DNA of 19,675 nucleotides from Chloroflexota bacterium (GTDB lineage: Bacteria > Chloroflexota > Anaerolineae > Aggregatilineales > Phototrophicaceae). The notes beneath the pieces are model-generated. The model saw only the letters and a program-made list of their open reading frames with translations, had not been told where the DNA came from and ran no database searches. Shown piece by piece: positions 14,206 through 19,675 of the stretch (position 1 is the first letter of the stretch; the number at the start of each line of letters is the position of its first letter). Position numbers and translations under genes: made by a program. The stretch is taken from positions 1 to 19,675 of the forward strand of contig JAEZAF010000190.1 in NCBI GenBank assembly GCA_023430545.1, in the 5' to 3' direction.

Positions 14206-14261
14206 GGACAGGGCAGGCCCTGTCCCTACATGAGATGTAGAGACACGACATGCAACATGTC
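14206..14261. repeat. Cluster of three hairpins including a CCCTACA element, copy B
   Basis: Three perfect hairpins in 56 nt: GGACAGGGC/GCCCTGTCC (14206-14225, 2-nt loop), CTACAT/ATGTAG (14226-14240) and GACATG/CATGTC (14247-14261). The first is followed by CTACA as in the element at 13060, which suggests one repeat class with different stem sequences. Confidence 0.6.
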
Positions 14262-14377
14262 CGGCGTTGTCCGCAGTTTCCGTAACGTTCAGAGCAGGTT
14301 TGCTGAATTTTCAGATCTGTGCTCATTGGCGTGTAAGTGATGATTGACTTCGCTGCTTTCCATTTCAGGAGAAAAGA

Positions 14378-15907
14378 ATGACCGATCAGCCATCTCCGTC
14401 CCGTTTGCGCCGTGTCGCGATCCTGATCTTCGATGATATTGAGGTGCTGGATTTCGCCGGACCGTTTGAGGTGTTCAACGTGGCCGGTGAAGTGAATGAT
14501 CCGCCGCCGTTTGAGACCTACACCGTTGCGCTGGAAGATCGACCGATCCGGGCGCGTGGACAGCTTCAGATCATCCCGCATTACACGCTGGACAACTGCC
14601 CGAAGCCGGATATTGCGATCATCCCCGGCGGATTTGGAACCCGCGCCCTGATGGACAATGCACGGCTGATGGATTGGATTCGCCAGCAGGCAGAAGAAGC
14701 AGAATACCTGCTTTCGGTGTGTACCGGGGCGCTGCTGCTGGCGCGTGCTGGTCTGCTGGATGGGCTGAACGCGACCACGCATCACACGGCGTTTGACCGT
14801 CTGGAAAAGGAAGCGCCGACGTGTCACATCATCCGTGAGGCACGGTATGTCGATAACGGCAAAATCATCACGTCAGGCGGGATTTCGGCGGGGATCGATA
14901 TGTCGCTGTATGTACTGGGGCGGCTGGTGCCGGTCGAGGCGTATGACAACACCATCAGTGAAATGGAATACGGCTGGGATTATCCGGCGGTGACGTATCA
15001 CCCGGCGCAGGTTGATAGCACGGCGAAAAAGTGCGTCGCCTATCTGACCTATCATGAAATGCCGGACGGGACGGATGACGATCATCTGCCGGTGGAACTG
15101 CTGCGTGAGCAGGGCATCGAGATCGAGTGGGTGGTGTGGGATGATCCGGCGGTGGACTGGGGGCGCTACGACGCCGTGATCGTGCGGTCACCGTGGGATT
15201 ACTACGTGCGGATTGAGGAATTCCGGGGCTGGCTGGACAAGATCGAAGCGATGAATGTGCCGGTGGTGAACTCGATCCCGCTGATCCGCTGGAATATGGA
15301 TAAGTTCTACCTGCGCGAACTGGCTGAAGCGGGTGTGCCGGTGCTGCCTGCGGTCTGGCTGCATCCGGGGGAACATCAGGATCTGAAAGCGCTGATGGAG
15401 ACGCAGGGTTGGGACGAGATCGTTATCAAGCCGACCGTGTCCGCCGGTGGATTCCGCACGCAGCGCGTGACGCGTGAAAATGTCGCGGAACAACAGGCGC
15501 TGCTGGATGAAATCCTGACCGATAACGGCGCGATGATCCAGCAGTATGCGCCGCAGGTCGCGCAGGAAGGCGAATGGTCGCTTCTGTTCTTCGATGGTGA
15601 GTACAGCCATTCGGCGCTCAAGCATCCGCAGTCGGGGGACTTCCGTGTGCAGGAGCGCTACGGCGGGACGTTTGAACCGGCACAGGCTCCGGCGCACGTG
15701 ATCGAACAGGCCAGAGCGCTGATTCGGAAGATCGACCGTCCGATGCTGTATGCCCGTGTGGATGGCGTGGTGGCCGATGGCAAGCTGTATCTGATGGAGC
15801 TGGAAGCGTTCGAGCCATCGCTGTTTCTGGCGGCTGCACCGGAGGAAGCCCCGGCGAATTTCACGCAGGCGCTGGTGCGGTGGCTGGAGCGGATAGAGCC
15901 GGTGTAG
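14378..15907 (+). CDS. DJ-1/PfpI domain fused to a DcsG-like ATP-grasp ligase
   Basis: 509 residues in one frame. Residues about 10-205 are a DJ-1/PfpI (class I glutamine-amidotransferase-like) domain of the AraC/isonitrile-hydratase type: EVLDFAGPFEVFNVAGE, IIPGGFGTRALMDN, nucleophile Cys115 in LLSVCTGALLLARAGLL, THHTAF at 134-139, and TSGGISAGIDMSLYVLGRL. Residues about 217-507 are an ATP-grasp domain like the O-ureido-serine cyclo-ligase DcsG and its relatives: DDDHLPVELLREQGIEIEWV, RSPWDYYVRIEEFRGWLDKI, NSIPLIRWNMDKFYL, Lys351 in VIKPTVSAGG, QQYAPQV, GDFRVQERYGG, LYARVDGVV and metal ligands in MELEAFEP (E474, E476). ATP-grasp enzymes join a carboxylate to an amine through an acyl-phosphate. 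Both active sites look intact. AGGAG lies 6 nt before ATG 14378. Substrates are unknown. Confidence 0.9.
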   Translation: MTDQPSPSRLRRVAILIFDDIEVLDFAGPFEVFNVAGEVNDPPPFETYTVALEDRPIRARGQLQIIPHYTLDNCPKPDIAIIPGGFGTRALMDNARLMDWIRQQAEEAEYLLSVCTGALLLARAGLLDGLNATTHHTAFDRLEKEAPTCHIIREARYVDNGKIITSGGISAGIDMSLYVLGRLVPVEAYDNTISEMEYGWDYPAVTYHPAQVDSTAKKCVAYLTYHEMPDGTDDDHLPVELLREQGIEIEWVVWDDPAVDWGRYDAVIVRSPWDYYVRIEEFRGWLDKIEAMNVPVVNSIPLIRWNMDKFYLRELAEAGVPVLPAVWLHPGEHQDLKALMETQGWDEIVIKPTVSAGGFRTQRVTRENVAEQQALLDEILTDNGAMIQQYAPQVAQEGEWSLLFFDGEYSHSALKHPQSGDFRVQERYGGTFEPAQAPAHVIEQARALIRKIDRPMLYARVDGVVADGKLYLMELEAFEPSLFLAAAPEEAPANFTQALVRWLERIEPV

Positions 15908-15920
15908 CGGATCGAAAACG

Positions 15921-16023
15921 CCCCCCATCCCCGACCCATCCCGGCATTGCAAGCAATGCTACCCACTCGCTGCCGACGGGAAGCGCATCCGTCGTGCGCT
16001 CCGAGGGAAGGGAGAAAAACAGG
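15921..16023. repeat. GA/CT-rich hairpin repeat, copy R2 with nested palindromes
   Basis: This has the same order as R1 (CCCCATCCCCGACCC, TCCC, ACTCGCT, GCTCCGAGGGAAGGGAGAAA, CAGGT) but is longer by two insertions. The first contains GCATTGC-AA-GCAATGC (15944-15959). The second contains AGCGCA/TGCGCT (15982-16000) overlapped by GACGG/CCGTC (15975-15993). It starts just after the fusion-gene stop. Confidence 0.7.
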
Positions 16024-16037
16024 TCGCCGCAGATCAA

Positions 16038-16090
16038 TTCCTCTTCCCTCGGAATGCAAATCGAAGGTTGGCCGAGTGAGGGGAGGGAAA
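16038..16090. repeat. GA/CT-rich hairpin repeat, copy R3, inverted
   Basis: CTCTTCCCTCGGA (16041-16053) and CGAGTGAGGGGAGGG (16073-16087) match the reverse complement of the R1/R2 arms, with an unrelated 19-nt tip between. It faces R2 about 15 nt away. Confidence 0.55.
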
Positions 16091-16170
16091 GCATGCGCCG
16101 CTGCGCACATATGCAGCATGTCAAGCAGCGTCAAGTATGCGGGGATGTGGGTTTTAGCGCCATAATTTTC

Positions 16171-16217
16171 GAGCGTACATCTTCTTGGTACGCATGAGGC
16201 CGGATTCTTCCGGCCTC
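16171..16217. terminator. Two adjacent hairpins, second GC-rich
   Basis: GCGTAC and GTACGC (16173-16193 region) form one 6-bp stem. GAGGCCGGA (16196-16204) and TCCGGCCTC (16209-16217) form a 9-bp stem with a 4-nt loop. No T-run follows, so it may be a repeat or a weak terminator for the fusion gene 300 nt upstream. Confidence 0.4.
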
Positions 16218-16228
16218 TACCGTTTGTG

Positions 16229-16257
16229 CCTGCGTTTGCATTTCGTACCTGCGTTTG
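16229..16257 (+). repeat. Direct repeat CCTGCGTTTG
   Basis: Two copies, 16229-16238 and 16248-16257, 19 nt apart, within a stretch of further GTTTG words. Too short to interpret. Confidence 0.4.
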
Positions 16258-16306
16258 TGCGTCCGGTTTGCTTTCTGTTTTGAGGTGGGACGTGTATAGT
16301 CGCAGG

Positions 16307-18379
16307 ATGGCTGATGACTCTGCGGCGTTGACGATGCGTATCCGAATTCTGAGCGTGCTGCTGTGGTACGGCATCACGCTGCTGCCGTTTGACTTCGTGC
16401 CGCTGCGATTTGAAGGCCATGAGACTCACCGCGCTGGATTGACTCTGCTGATGGCGGTCGGCGGAATCGGTGTGATGCTGACCGGGCCGCGTGGAATGGG
16501 CACTCGTCGGACGGTCTCTGAAAAAGCATTTATCGCGGCGCTGGTGGTGCTGGCGCTGACATGGGTGCTGTCAGCGGTGTTCGCGCTGAGTCCGATGCTG
16601 GGGCTGACCGGCGATCTGGTGCGGCGGATGGGCCTGCTGACTCAGCTTGGGCTGATCGCACTGGTCCTGATGTCGCGTCTGGTTGACTGGCGGTGGCTGG
16701 CGCGGGGATTCTGGTTTGCCGGGGTAATCGCGGCGGTGTATACGCTGCTTCAGTCGGCGGGATGGCTGCCGAATCCGATTGATGGTCGGGCATTCGGGCC
16801 GCTAGGAGCGCCGACCTTCACGGCTGGCTGGCTGGTGAATGCGCTGATCTGGGCCGGTGTGTGGATGGCGTCTGAACGGGATGCTCCACGCTGGCTGCAC
16901 ACGCTACGAGTTGCCGGTCTGATGCTGATGGCGGTGGGTCTGCTGGCGACGGGTGGACGCGGGGCGCTGGTCGGGCTGATGGCGGCGCTGGTCGTCGGCG
17001 TGCTGGCCTATGGATGGGTGATGCGTCGGCGTGCGGTGCTGTGGGGACTCGTTTGGCTGGCTGTGTGTGTGCTGGTGGGTGTGGTCGGTCTGTCCCGGAT
17101 CGACTGGCAGACATCACCGGTGGCCTCATGGCCGCTGATCTCGCGGTTGAATCCGACACTGCCGGATACACCGCGTGCAGTGCGGGAGCAGGTATGGGCG
17201 AATGCACTGGAGATTATCACTGCGCTGCCGGTGTACACGCCGGTTTACACCGTATCGGATGGTGTGCCGGATGGCTTTCACGCACTGCGGTTCTGGATCG
17301 GATACGGGCAGGATCACTTTGAGCTGGTGCACCGTCCGTGGGTGGATGATACGCTGCGTGCGATGGAGCAGGGGCGTCCGATTGACCGGGCGCATAACGT
17401 GCTGCTCGATGTGTGGGTGATGCATGGCGCGGTCGGGGTGATCGCGTGGCTGGCAGTGTGGGGCGGGGCGGCGCTGCTGGCGGTGACTCGGCTTTACTGT
17501 GCGCGCCGGTCTGGACAGAATGACTGGCCGATGATGCTGGTGCTGATGGTTATCACGGCGCACACGGCGGATCTGCTGTTCAGCTTCGAGACGGTGGCGG
17601 CGGGTTGGGGGGCGTGGATGGCGCTCGGCCTGGTGCTGCGGCGAGAGGATACAGAAATCAGCGCGGTATTGGCTGAGGATGTCTCAGCATCTCTGATATG
17701 GGTGACGCGTGCAGGTGTCGGGATGCTGCTGGCCCGGTCAATTCTTCAGCTTCCGGGGGCGGATGGCTCGCTGTTCGCGCTTCTGCCTGCGCTAATGGCG
17801 CTCATCGCCGTGACAGGGGTCGCAGGGGCTGCGGCTGTGCGCGGAGATCGATTCTGGCGGTGGATGGTGTCTGGAGTTGGGGCGGCGGCGGTGGGGATGA
17901 TCGCTGGCGGCGTGCTTTCACAGGTGCGGGGGGCGGAGTCCGCTGCGCTGGTGGGATTCGGTGGGTTTGGCGTGATGCTTGGGGCACTCGGAATGGCGGT
18001 GGGCGGCGTCTTCGTCCGGCGTGAATGGATGACAGTGATCCTCACAGCAGGTGCGATGCTGCTGACAGGCGTGTATGTCTTCAGTGAAGCACGGGCACAG
18101 GTCCGATTTCAGCAGGGGCTGGAAGCGGAAACTTTGCTGCAACAGGCAGAACTTCACCGTCAGGCGGTGCTCGATTTCCCGCTGGATAGCCGTTTGCAGA
18201 TGTACGCCGCTTCCGGGCTGTATTATGCGGCGGTCAATCGCATCGACGGTGTGGATGTCCAACTGCTGACCGAGGCGCGGCAGTACGGTGAAGCGGCCGT
18301 CAAACGGAATCCATACGATACAGATGCGCTGGCGGTGCTGGATGAGATCGAGGGCGTGCTGGCGACACTCCAACGTTAG
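16307..18379 (+). CDS. O-antigen-ligase-like polytopic membrane protein
   Basis: 690 residues from ATG 16307. About a dozen or more hydrophobic segments are visible, with a large loop between about 267 and 370. That loop carries the O-antigen ligase/polymerase (Wzy_C-like) signature: FWIGYGQDHFELVHRPWV, then DRAHNVLLDVWVMHGAVGVI with His363. Such proteins transfer or polymerise undecaprenyl-linked glycans or glycosylate surface proteins on the outer face of the membrane. More hydrophobic segments follow, and residues about 610-690 are soluble, helical and possibly TPR-like (ARQYGEAAVKRNPYDTDALA). The frame extends upstream to a GTG at 16226, but that segment overlaps repeats and is not protein-like; ATG 16334 is another option. 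No strong ribosome binding site is seen. No glycosyltransferase genes are nearby, so the glycan is unknown. Confidence 0.82.
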   Translation: MADDSAALTMRIRILSVLLWYGITLLPFDFVPLRFEGHETHRAGLTLLMAVGGIGVMLTGPRGMGTRRTVSEKAFIAALVVLALTWVLSAVFALSPMLGLTGDLVRRMGLLTQLGLIALVLMSRLVDWRWLARGFWFAGVIAAVYTLLQSAGWLPNPIDGRAFGPLGAPTFTAGWLVNALIWAGVWMASERDAPRWLHTLRVAGLMLMAVGLLATGGRGALVGLMAALVVGVLAYGWVMRRRAVLWGLVWLAVCVLVGVVGLSRIDWQTSPVASWPLISRLNPTLPDTPRAVREQVWANALEIITALPVYTPVYTVSDGVPDGFHALRFWIGYGQDHFELVHRPWVDDTLRAMEQGRPIDRAHNVLLDVWVMHGAVGVIAWLAVWGGAALLAVTRLYCARRSGQNDWPMMLVLMVITAHTADLLFSFETVAAGWGAWMALGLVLRREDTEISAVLAEDVSASLIWVTRAGVGMLLARSILQLPGADGSLFALLPALMALIAVTGVAGAAAVRGDRFWRWMVSGVGAAAVGMIAGGVLSQVRGAESAALVGFGGFGVMLGALGMAVGGVFVRREWMTVILTAGAMLLTGVYVFSEARAQVRFQQGLEAETLLQQAELHRQAVLDFPLDSRLQMYAASGLYYAAVNRIDGVDVQLLTEARQYGEAAVKRNPYDTDALAVLDEIEGVLATLQR

Positions 18380-18505
18380 AAGAGGTTAACTTTTTCTACC
18401 CTTTTCTATACCCTGTGAACCAGCGAATCGTTATACGATGAAGGGGAAAGGTTTGTTAACATGAACTTTGTTTGTCAGATGCCCGTTGATTTTGCCGAAC
18501 AACGT

Positions 18506-18536
18506 TTGACAGACAATGTCTGCCGGACCTTTCAAT
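18506..18536 (+). promoter_or_regulatory. Possible promoter and operator of the LysM protein gene
   Basis: A perfect TTGACA at 18506-18511 is followed after a long 19-nt spacer by TTCAAT (18531-18536). CAGACA-A-TGTCTG (18510-18522), a 13-bp palindrome, overlaps the -35 and could be an operator. The spacing is not ideal. Confidence 0.28.
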
Positions 18537-18574
18537 CCGATAACCGCTTGTAACTGATTCTCAGCAGAAAGGCC

Positions 18575-19675
18575 ATGTCTATGCTCACTTCTTTGAAACG
18601 AATGAAATCCAGACGCTTTGCAGTGCTGTTGATGCTGATGGCGTTTGTATTCAGTGTGTCGGTCAGCGCGATCGGGGCTCAGCAGGCGACTTCCACGCCG
18701 CCGGACGACAGCAGCGAAGATGCCACATTGGGAGCGGACCCGGTATGCAGCGCGGTGCGTCTGACGGTGGTGCCTGAGCTGGTGCGCTGTCAGGAGACCG
18801 ATAAGGGTGAAGCCTGCTACGCCAGCAATATCATCCGGGCGCAGCCGATTGAAGCATCCGACGATTTCTTCACGACGGTCGGTGACATTGAACCGCTGGA
18901 CGCCTTCGCGCGGTTGAGCACCGGTCCGGCAGATGGGGATAACTGGGGCGTGGCCCTGCTGAACCTCGGTCTGCTGGACGATCTGGATGAGGATGTTCAG
19001 GTGGTGGTGATGGGGGATGCCCGCTTTGAATTCAGCGAAGATGCGGAAGACGGTTATTACTTCAGCACCCGTGAGGTGACCTGTACCGAAGCACCGTCTG
19101 CGGTGGCGGTGCGCGTGCCGAATGGCGAAAATGTGACGCTGACACTCAACGGCGCACAGGTCACGGTCGGTTCGATCATCGTGCTGCAAACGACGGAAAT
19201 GGGCAATGTCATGAGCCTGATGACGGTCGAGGGGACGGTGCTGCTGACTCAGCCTGAAGGCGGCGTGCCGATTGTCGTCAGCGAAGGTGAAGTCGCGGAG
19301 CGCTGCCTGGGTGAGGCGCAGGATCTGGGCCTCGATGGGATCGAGAACGATCAGGCTGTGACGGACGAGTGTGCATGGTCTGACCCGCGCCTGATGACGC
19401 TGGACGAGCAGAAAATCGCGGAGTCGGCCATTATCGTGTATGCGGCGCTGGATGGTAATCTGACGCTGACCGATGCGCTGGTGGATGATCCGTCGGTGAC
19501 GGCTGAACCGGGTGCTGATCCGAACTGTCCCAACGGCGGGCGGGATTACACCCATACCGTGCGTCAGGGTGAGATCCTGTTCAAGATCGCACAGCGCTAC
19601 ACGGTGACGGTCTCGCAGATCGCGCAGGATAACAGCATCACTAATCCGGATCGCATCTTCCCCGGACAGGAACTT
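18575..19675 (+). CDS. Exported LysM protein, paralogue of the SH3/PT protein (partial)
   Basis: 367 residues seen from ATG 18575, running off the right edge. A basic start and hydrophobic core (RRFAVLLMLMAFVFSVSVSA) make a signal peptide. Residues about 55-160 match the N-terminal domain of the protein at 6538 (GEACYASNII, NWGVALLNL, VVMGDARFEF). Residues about 172-246 correspond to its FecR-like beta region (LTLNGAQVTVGS, TVEGTVLLTQ). Near 324 a LysM domain begins (YTHTVRQGEILFKIAQRYTV, then NPDRIFPGQEL), which binds peptidoglycan or chitin-like glycans. It therefore probably sits in the wall or on the surface. A purine-rich AGAAAGG precedes the start. The ATG six bases downstream is an alternative. 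Function unknown; the C-terminus may carry more LysM or a PT stalk. Confidence 0.87.
   Translation, partial: MSMLTSLKRMKSRRFAVLLMLMAFVFSVSVSAIGAQQATSTPPDDSSEDATLGADPVCSAVRLTVVPELVRCQETDKGEACYASNIIRAQPIEASDDFFTTVGDIEPLDAFARLSTGPADGDNWGVALLNLGLLDDLDEDVQVVVMGDARFEFSEDAEDGYYFSTREVTCTEAPSAVAVRVPNGENVTLTLNGAQVTVGSIIVLQTTEMGNVMSLMTVEGTVLLTQPEGGVPIVVSEGEVAERCLGEAQDLGLDGIENDQAVTDECAWSDPRLMTLDEQKIAESAIIVYAALDGNLTLTDALVDDPSVTAEPGADPNCPNGGRDYTHTVRQGEILFKIAQRYTVTVSQIAQDNSITNPDRIFPGQEL

Larger units (their letters stand above)
14068..14377. other. Divergent intergenic region with palindrome and hairpin cluster
   Basis: About 310 nt with no credible gene. It contains a 13-bp palindrome (14161-14173), a cluster of three hairpins (14206-14261) and, at its right end, the ribosome binding site of the fusion gene. 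I saw no convincing promoter for either flanking gene. Confidence 0.5.
15908..16306. other. Repeat-rich intergenic region before the O-antigen-ligase-like gene
   Basis: About 400 nt with no credible gene. It holds a long GA/CT hairpin repeat (R2), an inverted, diverged copy (R3), hairpins at 16171-16217, two copies of a CCTGCGTTTG motif (16229-16257) and a TATAGT box just before the next start. Confidence 0.6.

Noticed and set aside
15188..15952. 254-codon minus-strand frame opposite the ATP-grasp domain
   Set aside because: Arg/His/Gln-rich shadow frame; the plus-strand ATP-grasp motifs are clear.
18431..19555. 374-codon minus-strand frame at the right end
   Set aside because: His/Arg/Gln-rich shadow of the LysM protein, which has a signal peptide and recognisable domains.

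Overview
The window looks like a chromosomal segment of a moderately GC-rich bacterium, most likely Chloroflexota (Anaerolineae-like). The clues are secreted proteins with SH3, LysM and Thr/Pro-rich modules, a penicillin-binding protein with a very long Asp/Ser/Ala-rich cytoplasmic extension, a glgA-glgC pair, and many short hairpin-forming intergenic repeats. The taxonomy rests on my recognition of these protein types, not on a marker gene. I found no rRNA, tRNA, CRISPR array, insertion sequence or phage gene.

Layout. 1-3137 (-): a penicillin-binding-protein-like membrane protein, cut by the left edge. It keeps the GT51/transpeptidase layout but has lost the catalytic residues visible here. 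3446-4585 (+): chorismate mutase-DAHP synthase, then a small membrane protein (4622-4975). 5031-5777 and 5876-6319 (-): a membrane protein with a degenerate NERD-like domain, and upstream of it a stand-alone receiver protein with a good promoter overlapped by a 9-bp inverted repeat. 6538-8430 (+): an exported SH3/PT-repeat protein, ending at a strong terminator shared with the convergent glgA-glgC pair (11416-8549, -). 11417-11994: a repeat-rich intergenic stretch. 11995-13029 (+): an exported WD40 protein of lower GC. 13201-14067 (-): an MpaB/DUF2236 oxygenase-like protein, divergent from a DJ-1/PfpI-ATP-grasp fusion (14378-15907, +). 15908-16306: more repeats. 16307-18379 (+): an O-antigen-ligase-like polytopic protein. 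18575 to the right edge (+): a second exported protein sharing the N-terminal domain of the first, with LysM.

How the genes relate. glgA and glgC together make ADP-glucose and polymerise it into glycogen. aroF starts the shikimate pathway. Several other genes concern the envelope (PBP-like protein, O-antigen-ligase-like protein, two SH3/LysM exported proteins, WD40 exported protein), but they sit in separate transcription units, so a joint function is only inference.

The best candidates for something undescribed are: (1) the PBP-like pseudoenzyme, lacking both GT51 catalytic glutamates, the SxxK Ser and Lys, and the Ser of SxN; (2) the DJ-1/PfpI-ATP-grasp fusion; (3) the uncharacterised domain shared by the two exported proteins; (4) the family of intergenic elements around a GA/CT-rich hairpin with variable, sometimes nested-palindromic tips.
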